The notes beneath the pieces were generated by a model, which saw nothing but the letters and a program-made list of their open reading frames with translations, was not told where the DNA came from and ran no database searches. A stretch of 64,000 nucleotides of DNA, from positions 1 to 64,000 of the forward strand of contig NZ_JASNWF010000013.1 in the NCBI RefSeq assembly GCF_030283205.1. Direction: 5' to 3'. Position numbers and translations under genes: made by a program. Of this stretch, positions 8,333 to 15,996 are shown piece by piece; position 1 is the first letter of the stretch, and every line of letters starts with the position of its first letter. The stretch is from Actinomadura opuntiae (GTDB lineage Bacteria > Actinomycetota > Actinomycetes > Streptosporangiales > Streptosporangiaceae).

Positions 8333-8362
8333 AAGGCCCGCGAGTCACCCCTCGCGGGCCTT
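8333..8362. terminator. Terminator after glnA1
   Basis: Perfect 12-bp inverted repeat (AAGGCCCGCGAG, 8333-8344, with its complement at 8351-8362), 6-nt loop, then TTT. It sits 12 bp after the glnA1 stop and 28 bp from the end of the opposing oxidoreductase gene, so it could serve both. Confidence 0.85.
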
Positions 8363-8389
8363 TCGCGTTCCCGAGGGCCGGGACGCGGG

Positions 8390-9220
8390 TCAGGTGAAGG
8401 ACGCGGCGTGCGCGGTGGCCCACTGCGCGAAGGTCCGGGTGTCGCGGCCGGTGACGTCGCGGACGGTGGTGGTGACGACCGATTCGTCCAGCGACCCGGC
8501 GACGTAGAAGTCGAAGAAGGCGTCCACGTACTTCTCCGGCATGTTCTGCAGCATCTCCGCGCGTGCCTCGTCGTCCGGCACGGACTCCAGCCGCAGGTCG
8601 CGGCCGAGAACCTCGCCGAGGATCCGCAGCCGGTCGGCGGGGCGCAGCGGCTCCGGGCCGGTCACCCGGTGCACGCGGCCCCGGTGGCCGTCCCGCAGCA
8701 GCGAGGCCGCCACGACCGCCCCGATGTCGGCCGGGTCGATCACCGCGATCGGCACCCCGGCGAACGGCGCGCGCACCACGTCACCGGCCTTGAGCTGCGG
8801 GATCCACTCGAACGTGTTGGACATGAACCCGCTCGGCCGCACGATCGTCCAGGCGAGCCCGGACTCGCGGACGGCCGTCTCCGACTCGATCATGTAGCGG
8901 CTGACCGCGTTGCTCATGTCCCCCGACTCCGCCGACGAGCCCGACAGCAGCACCACGTGCTCGACCCCGGCCCGTCCCGCCTCGGCCAGCAGGTCGGCCG
9001 TCCCCTCGTAGCCGGGCAGCAGGAACAGCCCCCGGACGTCCCGCAGGGCGGGCGCGAGCGTCTCCGGCTTGTTCAGGTCGCCGGTGACGTACTCGACGCC
9101 GTCGAGTGCGTCCGCCGGGGCACCGCCCCGGACCAGCGCCCGCACGGGTTCCCCCGCCGCCGCGAGCGCGGCCGCCGCTTCCCGTCCGACATTGCCCGTC
9201 GCACCCGTCACGAGGATCAC
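8390..9220 (-). CDS. NmrA-like NAD(P)H-binding SDR protein
   Basis: 276 residues from the GTG at 9220, preceded by AAGGGAG at good spacing. The N-terminus ILVTGATGNVGREAAAAL is a Rossmann nucleotide-binding motif. The rest (VVLLSGSSAE, TIVRPSGFMSN, IDPADIGAV) matches atypical SDRs of the NmrA/QOR2 type, which bind NAD(P)H and act as sensors or quinone/azo reductases. The catalytic Tyr-x-x-x-Lys of classical SDRs is absent. It is divergently transcribed from the TetR gene at 9308 across a perfect 32-bp palindrome, so it is very probably the TetR target. Substrate unknown. Confidence 0.87.
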   Translation of the reverse strand: MILVTGATGNVGREAAAALAAAGEPVRALVRGGAPADALDGVEYVTGDLNKPETLAPALRDVRGLFLLPGYEGTADLLAEAGRAGVEHVVLLSGSSAESGDMSNAVSRYMIESETAVRESGLAWTIVRPSGFMSNTFEWIPQLKAGDVVRAPFAGVPIAVIDPADIGAVVAASLLRDGHRGRVHRVTGPEPLRPADRLRILGEVLGRDLRLESVPDDEARAEMLQNMPEKYVDAFFDFYVAGSLDESVVTTTVRDVTGRDTRTFAQWATAHAASFT

Positions 9221-9233
9221 CGAAGACTCCCTT

Positions 9234-9265
9234 CGCTTTGTTAGGGAACGTTCCCTAACAAAGCG
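9234..9265. promoter_or_regulatory. 32-bp perfect palindrome, operator of the TetR/NmrA pair
   Basis: Every base of 9234-9249 (CGCTTTGTTAGGGAAC) is mirrored in 9250-9265. It lies in the gap between the divergent oxidoreductase start (9220) and TetR start (9308). A TetR dimer would be expected to bind here and control both genes. A possible -10 (TACAGT, 9267-9272) for the TetR gene touches its right edge. Confidence 0.88.
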
Positions 9266-9307
9266 GTACAGTAGAGGCATGCGTCGGGATCGGCAAGGGG
9301 TCCGGTG

Positions 9308-9880
9308 ATGCGCCGCAGCGCCGCCGAGACACGCGAGCACCTCCTCGAGGTCGCCCACGACCTGTTCTACTGGCAGGGCATCAAGGGCGTCGGCGTGGAC
9401 AAGATCGCCGCCACCGCGGGCGTCGCGCCGACGACGCTCTACCGGCTGTTCGCGTCCAAGGACGACCTGATCACCGCCTACGTCACCCGCGCGGACGGCC
9501 TGTACAGGGAGTGGTTCGACGCCACCGCCAGCGACGAGGGCCGCCCCGCCCGGGACCGGATCCTCGCCCTGTTCGACGCGCAGACCGAGCAGATCCAGCC
9601 CGACCGCTGCCGGGGCTGCCCGTTCCTCATGGCACTCGCCGAGATCCCCGACTCCGCCCATCCCGCCCACCAGGCCGCCGCCGGGACGAAACGGTGGGTC
9701 CGCTCCCGCTTCGCCGACCTCGCCTCGGCCGCCGGCGCCACCGCCCCCGACACCGTCGCGGACCAGTTGGCGCTGGCCTTCGAGGGCGCCTACGCCTCCG
9801 TCCAGGCCCTCGGCACCGACGGCCCGGCCCGCCACGCCCGCCGCCTGGCCGAACTCATCCTCAACGCCGCGTCCGCCTAG
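9308..9880 (+). CDS. TetR family transcriptional regulator
   Basis: 190 residues. The N-terminal HTH spans about 5-50 (IKGVGVDKIAATAGVAPTTLYRLFASKDDLITAYV), the standard TetR pattern. The ligand-binding part carries a short Cys motif (DRCRGCPFL, about 98-106) seen in a TetR subgroup linked to quinone- or electrophile-responsive reductases. The start is the ATG at 9308, seven bases after AAGGGG; the GTG at 9305 is also possible but too close. It likely represses itself and the divergent NmrA-like gene through the 32-bp palindrome. Its stop overlaps the stop of the decayed gene on the other strand. Confidence 0.9.
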   Translation: MRRSAAETREHLLEVAHDLFYWQGIKGVGVDKIAATAGVAPTTLYRLFASKDDLITAYVTRADGLYREWFDATASDEGRPARDRILALFDAQTEQIQPDRCRGCPFLMALAEIPDSAHPAHQAAAGTKRWVRSRFADLASAAGATAPDTVADQLALAFEGAYASVQALGTDGPARHARRLAELILNAASA

Positions 9881-10468
9881 GTGGTCCGAGTGGTTCGGGT
9901 CCACTTGTAGTACTTGTCGGCGACGTTGGCATAGGTGATGTGGGACGAGTTGCAGCCGCTCAGAAAGACGGCGTTGTTGTAGGTCTGCCAGTCCGTGGTG
10001 AGGCAGGTGCCGGTGGCGCGGTCCGGTGGGCGAGACGAACCACGGCACGCCGCCCACGCCCGGTTTCACCCGCACGCTGTCGCCGACGCGCCCGGACAGG
10101 AACACCCTCAGCAACGGCGGCGTCCCGTCGTAGCACTTCTCCGTGCTCCAGCCGGCCCGCGTCAAGGCCGCGGCCAACCGGTCCAGGTGCCCGGCGTCCT
10201 GATCCGTCATGCGTCGCGCCAGGTAATGGTGTCCGAGTCGCGGCATTGCCTCGGCCACCAGGCCGAGGTCCACGTAGACGGAGCGGCCGAGCGGGCAGAG
10301 CGCCACCCGCCGCACCCGCCCCCACGTCCCCGGCGGCGCCCCGGCCAGCCCCTCGCGGACGTGCCGCCGCGCCACCTCACGGTCATCGGTCACCCCACCC
10401 GGCCTGCCGTCCGCGAACACCTCCCATGTGAATAGGACTGGCGGTTTCTGAAGTGCCGGCGTACCCAT
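9877..10468 (-). pseudogene. Decayed hypothetical gene (frameshift near 10020)
   Basis: The 5' part reads from the ATG at 10468 (preceded by AGGAGGG, ideal spacing): MGTPALQKPPVLFTWEV, then VTDDREVARRHVREGL and ALCPLGRSVYVDLG, a hypothetical protein style I know only from actinomycetes. From about 10017-10040 the natural continuation moves to another frame (TGTCLTTDWQ...SGCNSSH...KYYKWT), which ends in TAG at 9877-9879. In its original frame the 5' part has no stop until 8390, running antisense through TetR and into the NmrA-like gene. This points to a frameshift or a fusion of two gene pieces. The 3' piece looks like a secreted, Cys-containing domain end. No function can be given. Confidence 0.6.
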
Positions 10469-10594
10469 CACTGCCCTCCTGAAGTCGGTTACGGAGAGCG
10501 TTGATGTCGAGCCACAGAGTGATGGGCGCGCCGCGCGTCCGGTGCGCAAGGGGTGCGAAGTGCGCCCCGCGAGCGCGGGGGCTGCCCGCGCCCG

Positions 10595-11836
10595 TCAGAC
10601 CGGCAGGCCGAGGAGGCGGGCGAACGTGTGGGCGCGGCGGTCGATCATCGGACCGCCGTGGTCGACGGCGTCGGACGCGATCTGCCGGGCTTGCGGCGAA
10701 TAGTGCACGGAGTCGTTGCACACCGGGTAGGCGCGTTCCAGCCAGTCGAGGGCGGCGGAGTGGTCGCGGCGCTGGTGGTAGGCGCGGGCCGTCTCCACCA
10801 TCAGCCGCGCGCGCCGCTCACGGCTCGGGACGGTGTCCGGGTCGATCCGCTGCGCGTGGTCGCGCGCACTGGACGCCCTGGAGAGGTCCGCCTGGATCGA
10901 CACGGCGTGCACGGCGACGTTGGACGGGCCGAACTGCGTCCACGGGTGGTGGTAGCCGTCCGGGAGGCGCTCGGCGGTCGCCCGTCCCTCGTCGAGGTAG
11001 CGGAGGGCGTCGCCCTCACGGCCGTCACGGGCGCTGGTCATCGCGGCGTGCAGTTGGAGCGCGCCGTACATGGCACGGAGTTCGACGGGGCCGTCCTCCA
11101 GGCGGGGCCGCAGCAGGCCGGCGCCCTCGTTGACCAGATCGAGCGCGCCGTCGAGGTCGCCCATGGACCGCTGGACGATCGCCATAGTCCAGGCGGCACC
11201 GGCGAGGGTGATCGGCCGGTCGGCCTCGTGGGCGGCGGTCACGCTCCGGTCGGCGACGACCCAGATCAGCTCCGGTTCGGCGGCCCACACGACCTCGTGC
11301 TGGACGAGCGCGTAGACGTCGGAGAGCACGGCGTTGGCGGCCCGGCGCTTCTCGCCCTCGGCGACGCGCGCGGCGACGCGGGCGTCCCTGACCAGCGCGG
11401 GAAGGATCCGTCCCACGTCGGTGCGGTGGGTGGGCGAGCCGTGCCACAGCCGCCAGGCCTGCTCGACGCGCCCGGCGAGCGCCGCGACGTCCACGCGGGC
11501 GTCGGGGCGGGTGAGCAGCGGCGCGCGGACGGCGTCGCGGACGGCGGGGATCGCCTCGTGCGGGATGCGCGCGAACGACGACATCGGGATGGTCGCCGCG
11601 CCGCCGAGGTCCATGTCGGTGCCCGCGAGGAGCGCCACGTCGCCGACACCGAGCGCCTCGGCGAGCCTGACCAGCGTGGGCAGGCGCGGCGGGAGGCGGC
11701 GTCCGGTCTCGATGCCCTTGAGCCAGGACGCGGACTTGCCGACCAGCCCGGCCAGCGTCGGCCTGCTCAGCCCCCTGCGTTCGCGCAGCACCTGAATACG
11801 CTCACCGGTCCGCCGCCCACCCAGATCGTCAAGCAT
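10595..11836 (-). CDS. XRE-family HTH regulator with helical repeat C-terminal domain
   Basis: 413 residues. The N-terminal XRE HTH is at about 10-65 (ERIQVLRERRGLSRPTLAGLVGKSASWLKGIETGRR). The rest is helical and TPR-like (AWTMAIVQRSMGDLDGALDLVNEGAGLL; TARAYHQRRDHSAALDWLERAY). This architecture is very common in Streptosporangiales, often in many copies per genome, and some relatives sit next to small DUF397 partners, which are absent here. It lies 32 bp downstream of the membrane protein at 11869, on the same strand. Target unknown. The ATG at 11836 is preceded by GAAAGGCGGCG. Confidence 0.85.
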   Translation of the reverse strand: MLDDLGGRRTGERIQVLRERRGLSRPTLAGLVGKSASWLKGIETGRRLPPRLPTLVRLAEALGVGDVALLAGTDMDLGGAATIPMSSFARIPHEAIPAVRDAVRAPLLTRPDARVDVAALAGRVEQAWRLWHGSPTHRTDVGRILPALVRDARVAARVAEGEKRRAANAVLSDVYALVQHEVVWAAEPELIWVVADRSVTAAHEADRPITLAGAAWTMAIVQRSMGDLDGALDLVNEGAGLLRPRLEDGPVELRAMYGALQLHAAMTSARDGREGDALRYLDEGRATAERLPDGYHHPWTQFGPSNVAVHAVSIQADLSRASSARDHAQRIDPDTVPSRERRARLMVETARAYHQRRDHSAALDWLERAYPVCNDSVHYSPQARQIASDAVDHGGPMIDRRAHTFARLLGLPV

Positions 11837-11868
11837 GGCCCGCCGCCTTTCGAGGGTTCTTGTTCAGG

Positions 11869-13227
11869 TTAGGCGGGGTGGGCGCCGTGGACGGGGGTCT
11901 CCAGGACGAAGTCCTGGCGGTGGGTGCGGCCGGCGGTGAGCAGGACGCGGGCGACGGCCGGCGTGTGGGCGCGGGCCAGGAGGAGGACGGTGACGAAGTC
12001 CTCCGGGAGGCCCGCGGCGGCGTAGCGGCCCTCGTCGTCGGTGCGGGTGCGCATGAGCTGGTGGCCGCCGGTGGCGAGGACGGTGACCAGGGCGTCGGCG
12101 ACGGGGTCGCCGGAGGCGGTGCGGACGGTGCCGACGAGGCCGGGGACCACGTCGCCGAAGTGCTCGTGGTGGGCGGGGCTGACGGCGTGCGGGACGGGGA
12201 CCTCGAAGGTGGGGTCCTCGACCAGTTCCTCCTCGGCGGTGGCGCCGGGCTCGGCCTGAGCGGCCTTGCGGTGCTGGAGGTAGGCGCCGAAGCCGACGAG
12301 CGCGAAGCCGGCGGCGACCCAGGCGCACAGGACGAGGGTGGGCCGCAGCAGTCCTTCGTTGCCGAAGTAGAACAGGCCGTGCAGGGCGTCCAGCAGGTTG
12401 CCGAGGGGCATGACGGGGTGCAGGGCGCGGAAGAACCCGGGGACGAGCTGGTACGGGATGGCGCCGCCGCTGGACGGGATCGACAGCAGCACGAACAGCG
12501 TGATGGCGACGCCGGGGATGAACTGGCGGACGAACGGCACCAGCCCGTAGGCGAACTGCGCGACCGCCTGGGTGATCAGGAAGCCGTAGACGATGGCGAC
12601 GGGTTTGTTGGGGACGACGTCCATGGCGAGCGCGATGTAGAAGCCGACGACGGCCATGAAGGCGCCCATGGCGGCGAGGGTGAGAACCTTGGCGCCGCGG
12701 CTGAGGGTGACGGCGCGCATCAGCATCATGACGGCGATGTAGGGCGCGATGTTCCAGGCCATGGACAGGTAGAACAGGCCGGTGCCGGTGACGTCGCCCT
12801 TGGCGGTGGGGACGAGTTCGACGCTGCGGACGCTCTGCCCGCCCTGCTGGGCCACGGCGGTGAAGGTGCTGGTGGCGGCCTGTTCGAGGAAGGTGCCGTC
12901 GGCCTTGGCGACGTAGAGGGTGGCGCGGGCGGGTCCTTCGACGGCGTAGGCGGCGACGACCTGCCGGGTGAGGATCTTCTTGCGCGCGGCGGAGGCGTCC
13001 TTGACGGGGACGACCTCGAACGCGCCGGGCGCCTTCCGGTCGAGCGCCGGGCCGAGCCTGGCCGCGACGGCCGGCGGGGACACCGCGACCCGCACGTCGT
13101 GCGGCGACGGGGAGTGGAACGGCAGCATGTAGCAGAACAGGAAGCCGAAGAAGAACAGCAGCGGGAACCACAGGCTTCCGGCCAGCGACATGGCCAGGCC
13201 GGGCTCCTCCTCGCGGTCGTCGGTCAC
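11869..13227 (-). CDS. Membrane protein with carboxypeptidase-regulatory-like C-terminal domain
   Basis: 452 residues. One N-terminal membrane helix (LWFPLLFFFGFLFCYMLPF), an extracytoplasmic domain of ~130 residues, then about six helices (from FYLSMAWNIAPYIAVMMLMRAV to TLVLCAWVAAGFALVGFGAYL). This layout resembles the DUF3533/ABC-2-like membrane family. The last ~90 residues form a beta-sandwich of the carboxypeptidase-regulatory type (GLVGTVRTASGDPVADALVTVL...TDDEGRYAAAGLPE). The combination suggests a surface or secretion-related membrane protein; the substrate is unknown. The start is taken at GTG 13227, nine bases after AAAGG; ATG starts at 13251 or 13191 cannot be excluded. It is divergent from the SNF2 gene. 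Confidence 0.72.
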   Translation of the reverse strand: MTDDREEEPGLAMSLAGSLWFPLLFFFGFLFCYMLPFHSPSPHDVRVAVSPPAVAARLGPALDRKAPGAFEVVPVKDASAARKKILTRQVVAAYAVEGPARATLYVAKADGTFLEQAATSTFTAVAQQGGQSVRSVELVPTAKGDVTGTGLFYLSMAWNIAPYIAVMMLMRAVTLSRGAKVLTLAAMGAFMAVVGFYIALAMDVVPNKPVAIVYGFLITQAVAQFAYGLVPFVRQFIPGVAITLFVLLSIPSSGGAIPYQLVPGFFRALHPVMPLGNLLDALHGLFYFGNEGLLRPTLVLCAWVAAGFALVGFGAYLQHRKAAQAEPGATAEEELVEDPTFEVPVPHAVSPAHHEHFGDVVPGLVGTVRTASGDPVADALVTVLATGGHQLMRTRTDDEGRYAAAGLPEDFVTVLLLARAHTPAVARVLLTAGRTHRQDFVLETPVHGAHPA

Positions 13228-13331
13228 GCTCGGGGACCTTTCTGGACGCAACGGGTTCCACCAGGGCGAAGCAGGGGCGCCGCGCTGGCATCATGTGCCG
13301 GGAGATCGCGGCGGAGGGAGCGGCGGGCGCG

Positions 13332-15515
13332 ATGGCGGACGACCCGAGGGAGGTCCTGCGGGGCGGCCATGCCCTGCTGGACGCCGCCCGCGCCCTGATC
13401 GCCGACCACCGGCGGGCGACGGCGGAGGTGCACGAGGCGCTGGCGCCGCTGCGGGCAGAGGCGGCGCGCGGTCAGCTCGCCGAGATCCCGGTCGCGCGGT
13501 TGAAGGACGTGACGGACGGCCGCCTGCGCCTGACGCCGCTCGAACAGGCCGGGCTGACCACCGTTCTGGACGTCCTGGACGCGACGCAGTACCGGCTGCA
13601 GCTGATCCCCGGCGTCGGGCCGCAGACGGCGGCGCAGATCCATGCGGCGGCGCGGAGCCTGGCCGAGGCGGCGGAGCGGGCGGCGGGCATCCGGATCGAC
13701 GCGGGACGGCGGGATCCGGCGACGACCGCGCTGGTCGTGGCGCTGCACCGGCTGGTGAACGCGGGCCCCGATCTGCCGCGTGCCCGCCGGGCCGCCGAGG
13801 AGCTGGACGAGCGGCTGAGCCCGCTGGTGCACGACGCGCGGCCCGCCGCGTCGTGGTGGCGGCGGGTCTTCGCCGGTCCGGCACGCCGGGAGCGGGCCCG
13901 CGCCGCGATCGCGGAGCTGGCGGAGACGGCCGGGCGGGCCCGCGACGAGCGCCTGCTGATCTCGCAGGCGTCGGTGGACCTGCTGCGTCCTGCGGTGTCG
14001 GCGGACGAGGCGTGGATCGACTACGAGCTGCGCGGGTCGGACTACCAGACGCTGCTCGCCGAGCTGGCGGCCGTCGGGCCCGAGCGCGCGGCGGCCGAGG
14101 GATTCCTGCCGGACGACCTGGCCGAACGGGTCAAGGCGCAGCCGCTGGACGAGACGTACCGTCGGGTGTCGCTGCGCGGCTACCAGTCGTTCGGGGCGCG
14201 GTTCGCGCTCGCCCAGCGCCGGGTGGTGCTCGGCGACGAGATGGGGCTCGGTAAGACGGTCCAGGCGATCGCGGCGATGGCGCATCTGCGCGCGGAGGGC
14301 GCGACGCACTTCCTGGTGGCGTGCCCCGCCAGCGTGATGATCAACTGGGTGCGGGAGATCGAGGACCGCAGCCGGCTGGCGGCGCGTCCCGTGCACGGCG
14401 CCGGCCGGGCGGCGGCGCTGGCGGACTGGGCGGACGCGGGCGGCATCGCGGTCACCACCCTCGACACCCTCCACGCCCTGGACGTCCCGGACGCGGTGCC
14501 CGTCGCGATGTTCGTGGTGGACGAGGCGCACTACGCCAAGAACCCCGAGACGCGCCGGTCCAAGGCGGTGGCCGCGTGGTGCGCGCGCGTGGAGCGGGTG
14601 CTGTTCCTCACCGGCACGCCGATGGAGAACCGCGTCGAGGAGTTCCGCACCCTGGTCGGGCACCTGCGGCCCGAGCTCGTCCCGTCGATCCGGCCGAGCG
14701 ACGCGGCGGTGGGGCCGCGCGCGTTCCGGGCGGCGGTCGCGCCCGCGTACCTGCGCCGCAACCAGCAGGACGTGCTGGTGGAGCTGCCCGAGGTGCAGGA
14801 GATCGAGGAGTGGGAGGAGTTCAGCGCCGCGGACGAGGCCGCCTACCGGCAGGCCGTCGCGGACGGCAACTTCATGGCGATGCGGCGCGCCGCGTACGCC
14901 GACCCGAAGCGGTCGGCGAAGCTGGCCAGGCTCCTCGAGCTGGTGGACGAGGCGGACCGCAACGGGTTGAAGGTCGTGGTCTTCTCCTACTTCCGGGACG
15001 TCCTCGCGGCCGTCGAGCTCATGGTGGGCCCGGCGGCGCGCGGCCCGATCTCCGGCTCGACGCCGGCGGCGCGGCGCCAGCGGCTCGTGGACGACTTCAC
15101 CGCCGAGCCGGGCCACGCGGTGCTGCTGGCGCAGATCCAGGCGGGCGGCGTCGGGGTGAACCTCCAGGCCGCCTCCGTCGTGATCATCTGCGAGCCGCAG
15201 GTGAAGCCGACCATGGAGGAGCAGGCGATCGCCCGCGCGCACCGGATGGGGCAGGCCCGGACCGTCCAGGTGCACCGGCTGCTCACCCCGCGCGGGGTGG
15301 ACGAGCGCATGCTCCGGATCCTGCGGGGCAAGGCACGGCTGTTCGACGAGTACGCCCGCCGCAGCGATCTCGCGGAGCGGACGCCGGACGCGCTCGACAT
15401 CTCCGAGCAGGAGCTGGCGCGGCGGATCGTCGAGGAGGAGCAGGAGCGCCTCGGCACCGTGCCCGGCGCGGCCGCGGACGCAGAGCTGGACGCAGAGCCG
15501 GACGCGGCGCCGTGA
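13332..15515 (+). CDS. SNF2-family DEAD-like helicase with N-terminal helix-hairpin-helix
   Basis: 727 residues. The N-terminal ~250 residues are helical and include a helix-hairpin-helix (LIPGVGPQTAAQIHAAA), which suggests DNA binding. The SNF2 motor follows: RGYQSFGARF, Walker A DEMGLGKT, FVVDEAHYAKN (DEAH), FLTGTPMEN, then lobe 2 with VVVFSYFRDVL, AQIQAGGVGVNLQAA and the motif VI IARAHRMGQAR. All ATPase motifs look intact, so it is probably a double-stranded DNA translocase. No methylase, nuclease or other partner lies nearby, so a defence role is not supported. The C-terminus ends in 12-bp tandem repeats (DAELDAEPDAAP). The start at ATG 13332 follows GGAGGGAGC; an ATG at 13293 is in frame. 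Confidence 0.9.
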   Translation: MADDPREVLRGGHALLDAARALIADHRRATAEVHEALAPLRAEAARGQLAEIPVARLKDVTDGRLRLTPLEQAGLTTVLDVLDATQYRLQLIPGVGPQTAAQIHAAARSLAEAAERAAGIRIDAGRRDPATTALVVALHRLVNAGPDLPRARRAAEELDERLSPLVHDARPAASWWRRVFAGPARRERARAAIAELAETAGRARDERLLISQASVDLLRPAVSADEAWIDYELRGSDYQTLLAELAAVGPERAAAEGFLPDDLAERVKAQPLDETYRRVSLRGYQSFGARFALAQRRVVLGDEMGLGKTVQAIAAMAHLRAEGATHFLVACPASVMINWVREIEDRSRLAARPVHGAGRAAALADWADAGGIAVTTLDTLHALDVPDAVPVAMFVVDEAHYAKNPETRRSKAVAAWCARVERVLFLTGTPMENRVEEFRTLVGHLRPELVPSIRPSDAAVGPRAFRAAVAPAYLRRNQQDVLVELPEVQEIEEWEEFSAADEAAYRQAVADGNFMAMRRAAYADPKRSAKLARLLELVDEADRNGLKVVVFSYFRDVLAAVELMVGPAARGPISGSTPAARRQRLVDDFTAEPGHAVLLAQIQAGGVGVNLQAASVVIICEPQVKPTMEEQAIARAHRMGQARTVQVHRLLTPRGVDERMLRILRGKARLFDEYARRSDLAERTPDALDISEQELARRIVEEEQERLGTVPGAAADAELDAEPDAAP
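15477..15512 (+). repeat. 12-bp tandem repeat ending at the SNF2 stop codon
   Basis: Three units (GACGCAGAGCTG, GACGCAGAGCCG, GACGCGGCGCCG) encode DAEL-DAEP-DAAP and are followed immediately by TGA. One of several small tandem duplications at gene ends in this window. Confidence 0.9.
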
Positions 15516-15593
15516 TCGCGGGAAGAAGCACCGTGCCCGGCGTGTTCGGGCAGGCGGGCCCGCCACGGGCCGCCGACGATCGGAGGGGATGAC

Positions 15594-15986
15594 ATGGCCG
15601 AGGTCAGGGTGGAGCGCACCGAGGACGGCTTCCAGGCCGGCAACGGGCGGGGCGCCCGCGTCGCCATCGGGGACGGGGACACCGAGGGGGCGTTCACGCC
15701 GGTCGAGCTGCTGCTGGCGGCGCTCGGCGGCTGCGAGCTGGTGACCGTGGAGCCGCTGACCGCGCAGCGCGGGCACCGGATGGCGCGGCTCGCCGCGACG
15801 GTCCAGGCGGACAAGGTCGAGACCAGCAGGCTGGGGACGATCACGGTCACCTACGACGTCGAGCTTCCCGAGGGCGACGCGAAGGCCGAGGACGTGCTGA
15901 AGGCGGTCGCCAAGCGCGTCCACGAGCGGTACTGCACGGTCGGGAACGCGCTGAAGGAGCCGATGAAGGTCGAGCAGATCGTCTGA
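15594..15986 (+). CDS. OsmC family protein
   Basis: 130 residues, typical OsmC/Ohr fold length. The N-terminus begins a beta sheet (EVRVERTEDGFQAGNGRGARVAIGD), followed by GAFTPVELLLAALGGCELVTVE, which carries the conserved cysteine of the family (about residue 46). A second cysteine is in HERYCTVGNAL near the C-terminus. OsmC and Ohr proteins reduce organic hydroperoxides with this Cys pair; whether this member is a peroxidase or another OsmC-like protein is not decided. The ATG follows GGAGGGGATGAC. It is 78 bp after the SNF2 gene and convergent with the hydrolase at 15997 (10 bp apart). Confidence 0.88.
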   Translation: MAEVRVERTEDGFQAGNGRGARVAIGDGDTEGAFTPVELLLAALGGCELVTVEPLTAQRGHRMARLAATVQADKVETSRLGTITVTYDVELPEGDAKAEDVLKAVAKRVHERYCTVGNALKEPMKVEQIV

Positions 15987-15996
15987 TCCCACCGGT

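Noticed and set aside
13332..15515. SNF2 helicase as part of a phage-defence system
   Set aside because: No methyltransferase, PLD nuclease, DUF1998 or other defence partner is adjacent; the neighbours are housekeeping-like.
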